Below, one piece after another: positions 35,072 to 44,401 of a stretch of 64,000 nucleotides of DNA. Under the pieces are notes generated by a model. The model had not been told where the DNA came from. It made no database searches and worked only from the letters and a program-made list of their open reading frames with translations. The DNA lies in the NCBI RefSeq assembly GCF_007290395.2, contig NZ_CP041656.2, positions 5,580,001-5,644,000 of the forward strand. Direction: 5' to 3'. Positions within the stretch are counted from its first letter, which is position 1. Each line of letters opens with the position of its first letter. A program made the position numbers and the translations under genes. The DNA is from Bradyrhizobium cosmicum. GTDB taxonomy: Bacteria > Pseudomonadota > Alphaproteobacteria > Rhizobiales > Xanthobacteraceae.

Positions 35072-37093
35072 TTATGGCTTGCGGGCGCGGGCGATCGCCC
35101 GCCGGGCGGCTTCCGCAATGCCTTGCGAAGTGATGCCGAATTCGCGGTAGAGCACAGGTGCAGGCGCCGACGCGCCGAAGCCGCGCATGCCGACGAACTC
35201 GCCGTCGAAGCCGATCCAGCGATGCCAATCGCCGACGATGGCCGCCTCGACGCCGACGCGCGGCGCGGTGCCGAGAACAGCCGCGCGGTAGTCCTCCGGT
35301 TGCTCGTCGAACAGCGCGAAGCAAGGCGCGGAGACCACGGCCGCACGGACGTGCTCGGTCGCAAGCAGGCGGGCGGCTTCCAGCGCGATCGACACTTCCG
35401 AACCTGTTGCGATCAGCGTCACGTCACGGCCGCCGTCCGGCGAGACCACGAGATAAGCGCCCCGCGCGACGCGGTTCCGGCCGCGGGCGTCGCTGCGGAA
35501 GGTCGGCAGCGCCTGCCGCGACAGGCACAGCACGGAGGGACGATGCTCGGACTCGAGTGCGCAGTCCCAGGCCTCCAGCGTCTCGACCGCGTCGGCCGGG
35601 CGGAACACCAGCAGATTCGGAATGACGCGTAGCGCCGCGAGATGTTCGACCGGTTGGTGCGTCGGACCGTCCTCGCCGAGACCGATGGAATCGTGAGTCA
35701 TCACATGGATGACGCGCAACCGCATCAAGGCCGCAAGGCGGATCGCCGGCCGGCTGTAATCGGAGAAGGCAAGAAAGGTGCCGCCATAGGGAATGAAGCC
35801 GCCGTGCAGCGCGAGACCGTTCATCGCGGCTGCCATGCCGTGCTCGCGGATACCATAGTGGATGTAGTCGCCGTCGAACGCCCCGCGCTTCACAGGCGTC
35901 TGCGCCTTGGCGTGCGTCAGGTTCGAATGGGTCAGGTCCGCAGAGCCGCCGACCAGACCGGGAATGGTCGCAGCGATATGGTCGAGCACCTGTTGCGAGG
36001 CTTGTCGTGTCGCGAGCTTCGGGCGCTCGCTGGCAAAGCGCTCGCGCAGTTTCGCCGCGGCCAGCGCATAGGCGGCCGGCAGGGCAACGGCCTTGCCCTC
36101 GACGAACAGATCGCGCTGCTCGGGCGTCGCGCATTCGTAGCGATCGAGCCAAGCGAGACGATCGACCTGCCCGCGCTGCCCGATCATCCGCCACGCCTTC
36201 ATGATCGGGACAGGCACCACGAAGGGCTGGTAGTCCCAGCCGAGCGTTCGGCGCGCGGCCGCGATCTGCTCGGTGCCGAGCGGCGCGCCATGCGCCTTCT
36301 CGGTGCCTTGCCGGTCCGGTGCGCCATAGCCGATGATAGTGCGGCAGGCGATCAGTGACGGTTTTGCGCTCTCGCGCTCCTCGGCAATCGCCTGCGCGAC
36401 GGCTTCGGGATCGTGTCCGTCGACGCGGCGCACCGACCAGCCTGAGGCGGCGAAGCGCATGAGCTGATCATCCGAGGTCGCGAGCGAGGTCGGACCGTCA
36501 ATGGAGATGCCGTTGTCGTCGAACAGCACGATCAGCCGCCCTAGTCCGAGATGGCCGGCGAGCGAGATCGCCTCCTGGCTGATACCTTCCATCAGGCAGC
36601 CGTCGCCGGCGATGACATAAGTGAAGTGATCGACCAGGCCATCGCCATGCCGCGCATTGGCCATGCGCTCGGCGAGCGCCATGCCCACGGCCGTCGCGAT
36701 CCCCTGCCCCAGCGGCCCCGTCGTGGTCTCCACGCCAGGCGTGTGGCCGTATTCCGGATGGCCCGGTGTCTTCGAGCCCCACTGCCGAAACGCCTTGATG
36801 TCATCGAGGCTGACATCGCCGCCAGTGAGATAGAGCAGTGCATAAAGCAGCATCGAGCCGTGCCCCGCCGACAGCACGAAACGGTCGCGGTCCGGCCAGT
36901 TCGGATGCGCGGAGTCGAATTTCAGGAAGCGCGAGAACAGCACGGTCGCGACGTCGGCCATGCCCATGGGAAGGCCGGGATGGCCGGACTGCGAGGTCTC
37001 GATGGCGTCGATCGCGAGGAAGCGGACGGCGTTGGCGAGATCGCTATGCGCGACCGCCGTGAGATCGGCTTCGGCACGGACGGAGATGTTCAT
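35072..37093 (-). CDS. cbbT: Transketolase
   Basis: A 673-residue thiamine-diphosphate enzyme that moves two-carbon units in the regenerative phase of the Calvin cycle. The TPP/Mg motif [20 protein letters not shown] spans about 163-182 and is closed by DDNGISIDG. The pyrimidine domain shows [19 protein letters not shown] and [19 protein letters not shown]. The C-terminal domain ends [19 protein letters not shown] ribosome binding site GGGGAGGATCC precedes the ATG. It lies 12 bases after cbbP. Confidence 0.96.
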   Translation of the reverse strand: MNISVRAEADLTAVAHSDLANAVRFLAIDAIETSQSGHPGLPMGMADVATVLFSRFLKFDSAHPNWPDRDRFVLSAGHGSMLLYALLYLTGGDVSLDDIKAFRQWGSKTPGHPEYGHTPGVETTTGPLGQGIATAVGMALAERMANARHGDGLVDHFTYVIAGDGCLMEGISQEAISLAGHLGLGRLIVLFDDNGISIDGPTSLATSDDQLMRFAASGWSVRRVDGHDPEAVAQAIAEERESAKPSLIACRTIIGYGAPDRQGTEKAHGAPLGTEQIAAARRTLGWDYQPFVVPVPIMKAWRMIGQRGQVDRLAWLDRYECATPEQRDLFVEGKAVALPAAYALAAAKLRERFASERPKLATRQASQQVLDHIAATIPGLVGGSADLTHSNLTHAKAQTPVKRGAFDGDYIHYGIREHGMAAAMNGLALHGGFIPYGGTFLAFSDYSRPAIRLAALMRLRVIHVMTHDSIGLGEDGPTHQPVEHLAALRVIPNLLVFRPADAVETLEAWDCALESEHRPSVLCLSRQALPTFRSDARGRNRVARGAYLVVSPDGGRDVTLIATGSEVSIALEAARLLATEHVRAAVVSAPCFALFDEQPEDYRAAVLGTAPRVGVEAAIVGDWHRWIGFDGEFVGMRGFGASAPAPVLYREFGITSQGIAEAARRAIARARKP

Positions 37094-37105
37094 CGGATCC
37101 TCCCC

Positions 37106-37981
37106 TTACTTCAGGTTTCGCTTGCGCTCGATCAGCTGCATGATCAGCGGCGTCAGGATGAGCTGCATCGCGAGGTCCAGCTTCGCACCGGGACACACGA
37201 TGGAGTTTGCGCGCGACATGAAGCTGTGCGGCAGCATCGACAGCAGATAGGGAAAGTCGATTCCGCGTGGATTCTTGAAGCGGATCACCACCATCGATTC
37301 GTCCGGCGTCGGGATCCATCGCGCGACGAACGGATTGGAGGTATCCACCGTCGGAACACGCTGGAAGTTGATGTCGGTCTCGGAAAATTGCGGGCAGATG
37401 TAGTGGATGTAATCCGGCATCCGCCGCAGAATGGTGTCGGTGACGGCCTCGGTCGAATAGCCGCGGGCGCTGCGGTCGCGATGCAGCTTCTGGATCCATT
37501 CGAGATTGATGACGGGCACGACGCCGATCTTGAGATCGGCATAGCGCGCGACATTGACCTTGTCGGTAACGACTGCGCCGTGCAGGCCCTCGTAGAACAG
37601 CAGGTCGGAATTCTCCGGCAGCCGTTCCCATTCGGTGAAGGTGCCTGGCGCTGCGCCGTGCAGCGCAGACTCCTCGGCGTCGTGGACGTAGTGCCGTGTC
37701 GTCGCGGTGCCGGTCTCGCCATAGTCCCGGAACGCCCGCTCGAGCTCCTCGAACAGATTGGTCTCGGGACTGAAATGGCTGAAATGCTTGTTGCCGCGAT
37801 CGGCCTCCCTGGCCATCTGCGTGCGCATCTCGGTGCGGTCATAGCGGTGGAAGGCGTCGCCTTCGATGTAGGCGGCATTGACCTTCTCGCGGAAGAATAT
37901 CTGCTCGAAGGTCTTTTTCACCGAGGTCGTGCCGGCGCCGGAGGAGCCGGTGATGGAGATGATCGGATGCTTTCTGGACAT
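37106..37981 (-). CDS. cbbP: Phosphoribulokinase
   Basis: A 291-residue bacterial-type phosphoribulokinase that phosphorylates ribulose 5-phosphate to the RuBisCO substrate. The P-loop reads ITGSSGAGTTSVKKTF (about 10-25). Further family segments are YIEGDAFHRYDRTEM, FSHFSPETNLFEELE and LFYEGLHGAVV (Walker B). It is the bacterial octameric form, shorter than plant enzymes. The spacing to both neighbours is 12 bases, marking a tight operon. Confidence 0.96.
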   Translation of the reverse strand: MSRKHPIISITGSSGAGTTSVKKTFEQIFFREKVNAAYIEGDAFHRYDRTEMRTQMAREADRGNKHFSHFSPETNLFEELERAFRDYGETGTATTRHYVHDAEESALHGAAPGTFTEWERLPENSDLLFYEGLHGAVVTDKVNVARYADLKIGVVPVINLEWIQKLHRDRSARGYSTEAVTDTILRRMPDYIHYICPQFSETDINFQRVPTVDTSNPFVARWIPTPDESMVVIRFKNPRGIDFPYLLSMLPHSFMSRANSIVCPGAKLDLAMQLILTPLIMQLIERKRNLK

Positions 37982-37993
37982 GCGCCGTTCCTC

Positions 37994-39031
37994 TTACACG
38001 CGGAAGAAGCCGCGACGCGCGAACAACGGCGCGGAGCCGCTCGCCACCAGCAGCGGATCACAGTGCAATTCCTCGACGCGGCACACCTCGGCGCTGGAGC
38101 CCATGACCAGCGGCACGCGCTGGTGCAGGCTTTGCGCCGAGAGGTCGAGGATGCGCTCGCGCCCCGTTGAGGCAGAACCGCCGGCCTGTTCCATGATCAT
38201 CGCCATGGGATGCGCTTCGTAGGTGAGGCGCAGGCGGCCATCGCCATAGCCGGGCCGTGCATCGGAGGGATAGAGGAACACGCCGCCGCGGGTGAGGATG
38301 CGATAGGCCTCCGCGACCAGCGAGCCGATCCAGCGCATGTTGAAATTGCGATTGGCGGGCCCGTCGACGCCGGCAAGACATTCGTCGACGAAGGCGCGCA
38401 CCGGCGGATCCCAATGCCGGCGGTTCGACGCATTGATCGAGAACTCGTCGCACGCCTCGGCGATCTGAACGCCGCTGCGCGCGAGGCGGAAGCAACCGGA
38501 CCTGCGATCAAGGGTGAAGATATCGACGCCCTCGCCGAGCGTCAGCACCAGCGAGGTCTGCGGACCGTAGGTGACGAAGCCCGCCGCAAGCTGCGCCGAG
38601 CCGCGCTGGTGGAAGGCGAGATCAAGGTCGTCCGGCGCCGGCAGGATCGAGAAGATCGTGCCGACCGTCATGTTGATATCGATGTTGGAGGAGCCGTCGA
38701 GCGGATCGATCGCGACGCAGATCTTTGCGGTGCGATCGCCGATCTGCGGCTCCCGCATCTCCTCGGACGCCAGCGCCGCGATGGGCAATTTGCCGAGGCA
38801 GCGGCGCAGGATCATGTCCGCCTGGACGTCGAGATCGCGCTGGAGGTCGCCGTCGCTGTTGCGGCCGGTGGTCAAGCCCGAGGCGTCCGCGAGATCTCCG
38901 GTCGCGATGAGGTCGGCAATCTCGATCGCGGCTGATGCGATGGCATCGACTGCGGCCGCCACTGCCAGGGCATGGGGTGCGGTCTCGGAATACCGTTGAA
39001 GGTGCTCGTCCAGCTTGAGTTGCCCGATCAT
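37994..39031 (-). CDS. cbbF: Class I fructose-1,6-bisphosphatase
   Basis: A 345-residue FBPase/SBPase-type enzyme. Metal-binding motifs are LASEEMREP (about 86-94) and [15 protein letters not shown] (about 106-120); [14 protein letters not shown] and a C-terminal [13 protein letters not shown] belong to the substrate site. The ATG at 39031 is preferred because residues further upstream have no family likeness; this leaves a 118-bp divergent promoter region to cbbR. First gene of the cbb operon and therefore directly under CbbR control. Confidence 0.95.
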   Translation of the reverse strand: MIGQLKLDEHLQRYSETAPHALAVAAAVDAIASAAIEIADLIATGDLADASGLTTGRNSDGDLQRDLDVQADMILRRCLGKLPIAALASEEMREPQIGDRTAKICVAIDPLDGSSNIDINMTVGTIFSILPAPDDLDLAFHQRGSAQLAAGFVTYGPQTSLVLTLGEGVDIFTLDRRSGCFRLARSGVQIAEACDEFSINASNRRHWDPPVRAFVDECLAGVDGPANRNFNMRWIGSLVAEAYRILTRGGVFLYPSDARPGYGDGRLRLTYEAHPMAMIMEQAGGSASTGRERILDLSAQSLHQRVPLVMGSSAEVCRVEELHCDPLLVASGSAPLFARRGFFRV

Positions 39032-39124
39032 CTGCGTCCATCCCTTTGCGGACGCCGCATCCAGTTCCCTCCCAGCGGAGGTCGGTGCGATCGGTCCCGG
39101 CACGCGAAGATTGACAGGGGCGGC

Positions 39125-39173
39125 TTAATAAGGAAAATTTCTATTCATAATGAGCAACAAAGAATTTCCTTAT
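39125..39173. promoter_or_regulatory. CbbR-type inverted repeat spanning the cbbR start
   Basis: ATAAGGAAA (39128-39136) and TTTCCTTAT (39165-39173) form a perfect 9-bp inverted repeat separated by 28 bases; the second arm lies within the first codons of cbbR. TTA and TAA triplets at both ends suit a LysR-type site (TNA-N7-TNA half-sites). Candidate cbb operon operator. Confidence 0.6.
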
Positions 39174-40127
39174 AATGCCTCCGGCCATGCGGCGGCCCAG
39201 CTCCGGCATCTGACGATCCGGCAGCTCCGCTCGCTCGCGGCGCTCTCGGCCAAGGGCAGCGTCACGGCAGCCTCGAGCCAGCTTGGCCTGACCCAACCGG
39301 CCGTCACGCAGCAGCTCCGGCAGCTTCAGGACCTTGCAGGGCTGCCGCTGGTGCAGCGGACCGGCGACGGCATGGTGCTGACGGAGGCCGGCAGGGAGGT
39401 GCTGACGCTCGCCGAGCGCGTCGAAGCCGCGATCATGGACTGCCAGGGCGCGCTGGATCTCCTCGCAGGCAAAACCGGCGGCACTGTGCATCTCGGCGCG
39501 GTCTCGACCGCAAAGTATTTCGTGCCGCATGCGATCGCGGCCTTCTCCAAGCGGCATCCGAAGATCGAGATCAAGCTGACCATCGGCAACCGCGAGGAGA
39601 TCCGCGAGGCCATGCACGGTTACGACCTCGATTTCGCCGTGATGGGTCGGCCACCGGCTGACGTCAGCGTCGACGTGCGTCAGCTCGGGCGCAATCCGCA
39701 CATCATCGTCGCGCGGAAGGGGCACTGGCTGGAGAAGGATTCAGGCCTGAGCCTCACCGATCTCGTGCACGAGACCTTCCTCACCCGCGAGCCGGGATCG
39801 GGCACGCGCACGCTGATGGAGGGCATGTTCCAGAAGTCGGATCTCGATCCGATCGTCGGCATGGAGATGAGCAGCAACGAGACCATCAAGCAGGCCGTCA
39901 TTGCCGGGCTCGGCATCGCCTTCATCTCGGCCCACACGGTGGCGCATGAGCTTGCCGAAGGCCGCCTCATCGTGCTCGACGTCGCGGGCCTTCCCATCGT
40001 CCGGCAATGGTACGTGATCCGCCGCAGCGACAAGGTGCTGCTGCCGCCAGCGCAGGCGATGTTCGATTTTCTCGGCTCGGAAGGTTCGAACTACCTGCCC
40101 GAGTTGCCCGAGTTCGGCGGGCAATAG
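39150..40127 (+). CDS. cbbR: LysR-type regulator of the Calvin-cycle operon
   Basis: A 325-residue LysR-family activator. The helix-turn-helix is at about 24-60 (LTIRQLRSLAALSAKGSVTA, then ASSQLGLTQPAVTQQLRQL). The effector domain from about 105 has GAVSTAKYFVPHAIAAF and the C-terminal FDFLGSEG common in CbbR. CbbR senses RuBP, ATP or NADPH status. It is divergent from cbbF. The only usable start is the ATG at 39150; no good ribosome binding site precedes it, and the operator-like repeat overlaps it, so it may be poorly translated and autorepressed. Confidence 0.94.
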   Translation: MSNKEFPYNASGHAAAQLRHLTIRQLRSLAALSAKGSVTAASSQLGLTQPAVTQQLRQLQDLAGLPLVQRTGDGMVLTEAGREVLTLAERVEAAIMDCQGALDLLAGKTGGTVHLGAVSTAKYFVPHAIAAFSKRHPKIEIKLTIGNREEIREAMHGYDLDFAVMGRPPADVSVDVRQLGRNPHIIVARKGHWLEKDSGLSLTDLVHETFLTREPGSGTRTLMEGMFQKSDLDPIVGMEMSSNETIKQAVIAGLGIAFISAHTVAHELAEGRLIVLDVAGLPIVRQWYVIRRSDKVLLPPAQAMFDFLGSEGSNYLPELPEFGGQ

Positions 40128-40137
40128 CCCGGGATAC

Positions 40138-40230
40138 TCACCCCATCAGCTTCATCGCGACCGTTGCCGCCAGAATGACGACGATCTGAAGCAGGCGCTC
40201 CGTCGTGAAGATGCGGTTGAAGGTGGTCAT
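40138..40230 (-). CDS. Possible 30-residue single-helix membrane peptide
   Basis: Reads MTTFNRIFTTERLLQIVVIL followed by AATVAMKLMG, i.e. a short polar N-terminus and one membrane helix. GGGCGAG lies upstream of the ATG as a weak ribosome binding site. It is convergent with cbbR, 10 bases away. Such minute proteins often go unannotated; evidence is limited to composition and start context. Confidence 0.4.
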   Translation of the reverse strand: MTTFNRIFTTERLLQIVVILAATVAMKLMG

Positions 40231-40331
40231 TGCTCGCCCCGGCCGGCGTGAAGGAGATTTCGATCCGCACATTGCTAGCATAGGTGCGGACCTGGACAAC
40301 TCCGGAACGTCACGGGTTCCGTGTGGCCTGC

Positions 40332-40612
40332 TTACGCCTTCGCGGCAAGACGATCGATCCACCATGCAACGCTGCGCGCGGCGCCCTCATCGAATCCGAT
40401 AGACTGGACTCCAGCGGTCACCGTGCGGAGACGGCCGATGTCGGCGGCAATGATCGGCTCGGCGTCGACGCCCGTTGCGGCGATGGCGCCGAACCTGACC
40501 AGGTGCCGCGCGTCGAGGCGATCGGCGAGATGCTCGATCACGCTGCGCAGGCTGCGCGGCGTGCCACTGGCAAGATTGATCACGCCCGTCAGATCGCTGT
40601 CGAGCACGGCGG
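40332..40612 (-). pseudogene. C-terminal remnant of an NAD-dependent sugar epimerase/dehydratase
   Basis: About 93 codons read AAVLDSDLTGVINLASGTPR onward, through SLRSVIEHLADRLDARHLVRF and IIAADIGRLRTV to the stop (WWIDRLAAKA). This matches the C-terminal substrate-binding end of NAD-dependent epimerase/dehydratases acting on nucleotide sugars (the V.N(I/L)ASG and ADI.RL segments). The Rossmann half with GxxGxxG is absent: the frame runs backward into the methyltransferase coding sequence. It has therefore lost its start and cofactor domain and cannot be functional. Confidence 0.72.
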
Positions 40613-41593
40613 CAGGCCTACGCCGCGGAGATGATTGCGCGGACGGCTCTCGGAGCAACATCGGAAGTGATCGAGATCGCCAGCAATGACGGCTATCTCC
40701 TGCAGTATTTTCGGCGCGCCGGCATCCGCGTGCTCGGCGTCGAGCCGGCCAGCGGACCCGCGTCGGTCGCGCTCGCCAAGGGCATTCCCACCCGGACCTG
40801 CTATTTCGGCCGCGACACCGCTGCAATGCTCCGTGCCGAGGGCCACAGGCCCGGCCTGATCGTCGCCAACAACGTGCTGCCGCACGTGCCCGATCTCAAC
40901 GACTTCGTCGCGGGCCTGCGCGTCCTCCTGCCCGAGACCGGGCGCATCACACTCGAGCATCCCTCTCTCCTGCACCTGATCGAGCAGATCCAGTTCGACA
41001 CGATCTATCACGAGCATCTGTCGTATTTCTCGCTCGCGACGGCCGAGACGATTTTTCGCGCGCATGCCTTGCGGGTCTTCGATGCGGACGAACTGCCGAC
41101 GCATGGCGGCTCGCTGCGTCTGCACGTTTGCCACGAAGCTGCATCTCCTATGCCCTCACCGGCACTCGACAGGCTGCGCCGATGCGAGGCTGCGGCGCGG
41201 CTCCACCAGGCTGAGACCTATCGTGATTTCCGGGAGAGGGTTGCGGCCAAGCGCGCGGCGATCCGCGATTTTCTCGTCACGGCGCGGCGCGCGGGGAAGT
41301 CCGTGCTCGCCTATGGCGCGCCGGCGAAAGGCAACACGCTGCTGAATTACTACGGCGTCACGCGCGAGCTGATCCCGTTCACCGTGGATCGCAATCCGCA
41401 CAAGCAGGGCCTGCTGCTGCCGGGAACGCATCTGCCGATCCGCGATCCCGCGGCCTTTCTCGCGGCCACGCCCGATTACGTCTTCATCCTGCCCTGGAAT
41501 CTGAAAGACGAGATCATCGCCCAATTGCCGGAGGTTCGCGCCTGGGGCGGACAGTTCGTGGTGCCCGCGCCGGTTCTTTCGATCGTGTCCTGA
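40613..41593 (+). CDS. N-terminally truncated sugar C-methyltransferase (probable pseudogene)
   Basis: The reading frame is recognisable from about 40613 (QAYAAEM...) with the first ATG at 40631, giving 320 residues. The SAM-binding motif is VIEIASNDGYLLQYF (about 13-27), followed by VLGVEP, ANNVLPHVPDLNDFV, EHLSYFSLAT, THGGSLRLHV and the C-terminal domain AYGAPAKGNTLLNYYG...VDRNPHKQG. These match nucleotide-sugar C-methyltransferases (Methyltransf_13/14 group), which normally start with about 90 more residues carrying a Cys-rich zinc site. That domain is missing and no ribosome binding site precedes the ATG. The break coincides with the epimerase remnant, so a deletion probably fused the two. 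Confidence 0.8.
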   Translation, partial: QAYAAEMIARTALGATSEVIEIASNDGYLLQYFRRAGIRVLGVEPASGPASVALAKGIPTRTCYFGRDTAAMLRAEGHRPGLIVANNVLPHVPDLNDFVAGLRVLLPETGRITLEHPSLLHLIEQIQFDTIYHEHLSYFSLATAETIFRAHALRVFDADELPTHGGSLRLHVCHEAASPMPSPALDRLRRCEAAARLHQAETYRDFRERVAAKRAAIRDFLVTARRAGKSVLAYGAPAKGNTLLNYYGVTRELIPFTVDRNPHKQGLLLPGTHLPIRDPAAFLAATPDYVFILPWNLKDEIIAQLPEVRAWGGQFVVPAPVLSIVS

Positions 41594-41603
41594 TGGTTAA
41601 CGA

Positions 41604-41813
41604 TCAGGCAGCGAGCGGGGTGGCGCAATCCGCGCGCGTCGCGAAATAGGTTTCCAGCTCCGACAGCGCCCGTTCTTCCCATTCCCTGGCCTGCTCCAGC
41701 AGCGACCAGCGCTGGCCCGGGCGGAATGCAGCGGTCTGGCGATAGAGCGATGCGATGCCGCGGTAGCGCCGCACGTTCTCAAAGATGGCGTGACCGTTGA
41801 TCTGGCCGTTCAT
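41604..41813 (-). CDS. Small protein, 69 residues, ENVRRYR family
   Basis: Reads MNGQINGHAIFENVRRYRGI then ASLYRQTAAFRPGQRWSLLE and QAREWEERALSELETYFATR. It is the paralogue of the gene at 27799-28011, with VRRYR, AS, RQ, RP and W.LL.QA conserved. GGGAG lies 8 bases before the ATG at 41813. Probably a two-helix cytoplasmic protein. Convergent with the methyltransferase remnant. Confidence 0.72.
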   Translation of the reverse strand: MNGQINGHAIFENVRRYRGIASLYRQTAAFRPGQRWSLLEQAREWEERALSELETYFATRADCATPLAA

Positions 41814-41940
41814 GTCGAAAACTCCCTCGTCATTCCCGGGGGAGAAATTGCGGCCAAATCTTTTTCGAAAAGTTAGCGGCGCGCGGCAGATGCGCGGATG
41901 GTTGCCGGACTGTTGCCCGGGCGCAACGCGCGCATGCCGT

Positions 41941-42360
41941 TTATTGCGGATTCGTTGCCGCGCTCTCGCTCGAGGACTGCAGCCCGCCGCGGCTGACGAT
42001 CGCCGCCGTCTTGCGGCAGAGGTCGGCAAGGCCGATCAGAAACACCGCGAGCAGGAAGAACAAATTGATGGAATCCGCATCGGCACTGGTCAGTGCGCTG
42101 AACTGGAAGAACGGCGGCATGAACGCCCACCACACCAGCGCAATGGCAAGCAGCGCTGCGAACGTCGCGGCCGGCGCGCCGGCGACGAGCCCGACCACGA
42201 AGATGCTGGGCAAGAATGCCGCGAAATAGAGCTTTGCACCGAGCGCGACGCAGACGCCCTGGAGCGCGGCCGATGCCGCGACGACGACGAACCCGAGCAG
42301 AAACGCCTGCCACGACCATGGCCGTACTCGCGGTACGCCGAACAATTCCGCACGCCTCAT
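41941..42360 (-). CDS. DUF4118 membrane protein
   Basis: A 139-residue protein with four membrane helices (about 18-36, 43-60, 62-85 and 97-113). The segment FAAFLPSIFVVGLVAGAPAA with WWAFMPPFFQF is the DUF4118 signature, the four-helix module best known from KdpD and other sensor kinases. Here the module stands alone with no kinase domain attached, and ends in a polar tail (SSSESAATNPQ). Possible role as a standalone membrane sensor is inference. Confidence 0.85.
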   Translation of the reverse strand: MRRAELFGVPRVRPWSWQAFLLGFVVVAASAALQGVCVALGAKLYFAAFLPSIFVVGLVAGAPAATFAALLAIALVWWAFMPPFFQFSALTSADADSINLFFLLAVFLIGLADLCRKTAAIVSRGGLQSSSESAATNPQ

Positions 42361-42496
42361 CAGCCTCCCCCTGCTACCTGTTAACCAGGCCCGCTTGCGA
42401 CCAAAGTACTACAGCCGCAGGCAAACCGCGAGGCGGAAATTGCGCCACGGCGGGCTTGGTAAACCGCCGCAGCGCACAATCCGGAGGGGTCGGCGA

Positions 42497-43690
42497 TTAT
42501 TCGGTGGCGGCATAGAGCAGGCCCGCAACGGGCAGCGCGAGACCGATGGCCGCGGCCAGCGTCCAGCCGCCTTGCGCGAAGGCCCAGGCGCCGACCGCAG
42601 AGCCGGCCGCGCCGGCCGCAAAGAACGTCGCCATATAGAGGCCGTTGAGGCGGCTGCGGTTCTCGTGCCCGAGCAGGAAGATGGCACGGAAGCCAAGCAC
42701 GACATTGCCCTGGGCGCCGAGATCGATGGCGATCGCGGCCAGGATCAGGCAGGCGAGGTTTAGCGCCGATCCAGCCGCGCCGACATAGCTGACGAGGAAG
42801 CCAAAGGCCGCAAGCAGCATCGCGACCAGCGTTGCGACGCGGCTGTGACCACGGTCCGCGAGCCGCCCTGCGATCGGCGCCGAGAACACGCCTGCGACGC
42901 CGGCAAGGGCGAACAGCGCGATGCCGCGCTGGGTGAAGCCGAACTCGCGCGCGAGCTGGAGCGGCGCGACCGTCCAGAACAGCGTGAAGCAACTGAACAG
43001 ACTCGCCTGATACAGTGCGCGGCGCCGGAGCAGCGGCGTGGTGCGCACCAGATGCGGCATCGACAGCAGCAGCGTGCCGTAATGCATGCGCACGACCGGC
43101 TTGCGCTTCGGCAACGTCGTCCACAGCACGGCAGCGAGCACGATCATCAGCGCGGCGGAGGCGAAGAACACCGCATGCCACGACAACGCCGCGGTGACGA
43201 AGCTCGACACCGGGCGCGCCAGCATGATGCCGAGCATCAGGCCGGTCGAGACGTTGCCGACGACGCGGCCCCGGATCGCCTCCGGCGCCAGATGTGCCGC
43301 ATAGGGAATGATCACCTGCACCGCGACCGAGCCGACGCCGATGAACAGCGCCGCGACCAGGAACGGCAGCGCATGGGTGGCAAAGGCCGCCGCCAGCAAC
43401 GACGCAGCGCCGAGCATGATGATCGAGCAGATCAGCGCGCGGTTCTCGACGAGATCGCCGAGCGGCACGATGAACAGCAATCCGGTACCGTAGCCGATCT
43501 GCGTCATGGTGACGATCAGCCCGGCCGCAGCGTGCGACAGGCCCAGCGCGGCGCTGATCGGTGCGATCAGCGGCTGGGCGTAATAGATGTTGGCGGCGAT
43601 CATGCCACAGGCCGCGGCCAGCACGAAGGTCAGTCGCTGCGACACCGCATCCGGCTCCGGCGCGGTCTCGATCGTGGCATTCATCGTCAT
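42497..43690 (-). CDS. MFS transporter (DHA1-like)
   Basis: A 397-residue permease with about 12 membrane helices. Motif A-like sequence LLFIVPLGDLVENRALI lies between helices 2 and 3 (about 70-86), and FSAPIAGRLADRGHSRVA is its repeat in the second half (about 268-285). It is 52 bases downstream of a TetR gene on the same strand, and a perfect 16-bp palindrome lies between them, so efflux is probably induced when the regulator binds a substrate. GAGACCATGTGAATGACG surrounds the start. Substrate unknown. Confidence 0.9.
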   Translation of the reverse strand: MTMNATIETAPEPDAVSQRLTFVLAAACGMIAANIYYAQPLIAPISAALGLSHAAAGLIVTMTQIGYGTGLLFIVPLGDLVENRALICSIIMLGAASLLAAAFATHALPFLVAALFIGVGSVAVQVIIPYAAHLAPEAIRGRVVGNVSTGLMLGIMLARPVSSFVTAALSWHAVFFASAALMIVLAAVLWTTLPKRKPVVRMHYGTLLLSMPHLVRTTPLLRRRALYQASLFSCFTLFWTVAPLQLAREFGFTQRGIALFALAGVAGVFSAPIAGRLADRGHSRVATLVAMLLAAFGFLVSYVGAAGSALNLACLILAAIAIDLGAQGNVVLGFRAIFLLGHENRSRLNGLYMATFFAAGAAGSAVGAWAFAQGGWTLAAAIGLALPVAGLLYAATE

Positions 43691-43711
43691 TCACATGGTC
43701 TCCGAACAATC

Positions 43712-43727
43712 GGGAACAACCGTTCCC
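43712..43727. promoter_or_regulatory. TetR operator-like palindrome upstream of the MFS gene
   Basis: GGGAACAACCGTTCCC is a perfect 6-bp inverted repeat with a 4-base centre, 22 bases before the MFS start. A related site lies upstream of the tetR gene (44376-44391). Confidence 0.65.
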
Positions 43728-43742
43728 TAACAAGACAGAAAT

Positions 43743-44363
43743 TCAGGCAAGCAGCTTCATCGCGGCGCCGACGAGGCGGTCCCCGTTGAGCGGCAGGCGG
43801 GCCTTGCCTACGACGCGCAGCCCCTGCGTGATGCAGATCATCAGCCGCGCGGTGTCGTCGACCGCGACGTGGCGGGGAATCGAGCCGTCGGCCTGCCCCT
43901 CGCGAATGAGGCCGGCGATGAAGCTCTCGTTGGTCTGCAGTTGCGCGCTGACGCGGGCCCCGACGACGGAATCGACCGCCGACAACTCGACCGCGCTGCC
44001 GACGACGAGACAGCCGCGACGGCCTTCGCTACCCTGGGACTGCTCGACATAGGAGAGCAGCACCTGGCGCAGCCGCTCGCGCCCATTCGCCCCGCGCGCC
44101 GCGGCACTGCGGGTCTGCTCCTGGCGCCGCGCCGTGTAGCGCTCGAAGGCGGCAAGAAACACCGCATGCTTGTCGCGAAACGCCTTGTAGATGCTTCCGG
44201 TGGCAAGCCGCATCGCCGCGGCGAGGTCTCCAATGGACGTGGCGTGATAGCCGCGCTCGCGAAACACCCGCACGGCGCGGTCCAGCGCGATGTCCATGTC
44301 GAACTCCCGGGGACGACCGGGCGGACGGGCAGATGGCTGCGATCGGCGAGATGCTTTTTGCAT
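43743..44363 (-). CDS. TetR/AcrR-family regulator
   Basis: A 206-residue regulator. The N-terminal helix-turn-helix is at about 20-65 (FDMDIALDRAVRVFRERGYH, then ATSIGDLAAAMRLATGSIYK). The all-helical ligand domain contains GCLVVGSAVELSAVD, the conserved cysteine segment of the YcdC/NemR-like C-terminal family. The ATG at 44363 is preferred, giving a normal TetR length and leaving the upstream palindrome in the promoter. It precedes the MFS gene and two matching palindromes suggest it represses itself and the transporter. Confidence 0.9.
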   Translation of the reverse strand: MQKASRRSQPSARPPGRPREFDMDIALDRAVRVFRERGYHATSIGDLAAAMRLATGSIYKAFRDKHAVFLAAFERYTARRQEQTRSAAARGANGRERLRQVLLSYVEQSQGSEGRRGCLVVGSAVELSAVDSVVGARVSAQLQTNESFIAGLIREGQADGSIPRHVAVDDTARLMICITQGLRVVGKARLPLNGDRLVGAAMKLLA

Positions 44364-44375
44364 TGCGGGATAATA

Positions 44376-44391
44376 GGGAATGATCGTTTCC
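44376..44391. promoter_or_regulatory. TetR operator-like palindrome upstream of tetR
   Basis: GGGAATGATCGTTTCC resembles the perfect site at 43712-43727 (GGGAA-N6-TTCCC with one mismatch), 13 bases before the regulator start. Confidence 0.55.
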
Positions 44392-44401
44392 GAATAAAGA
44401 C

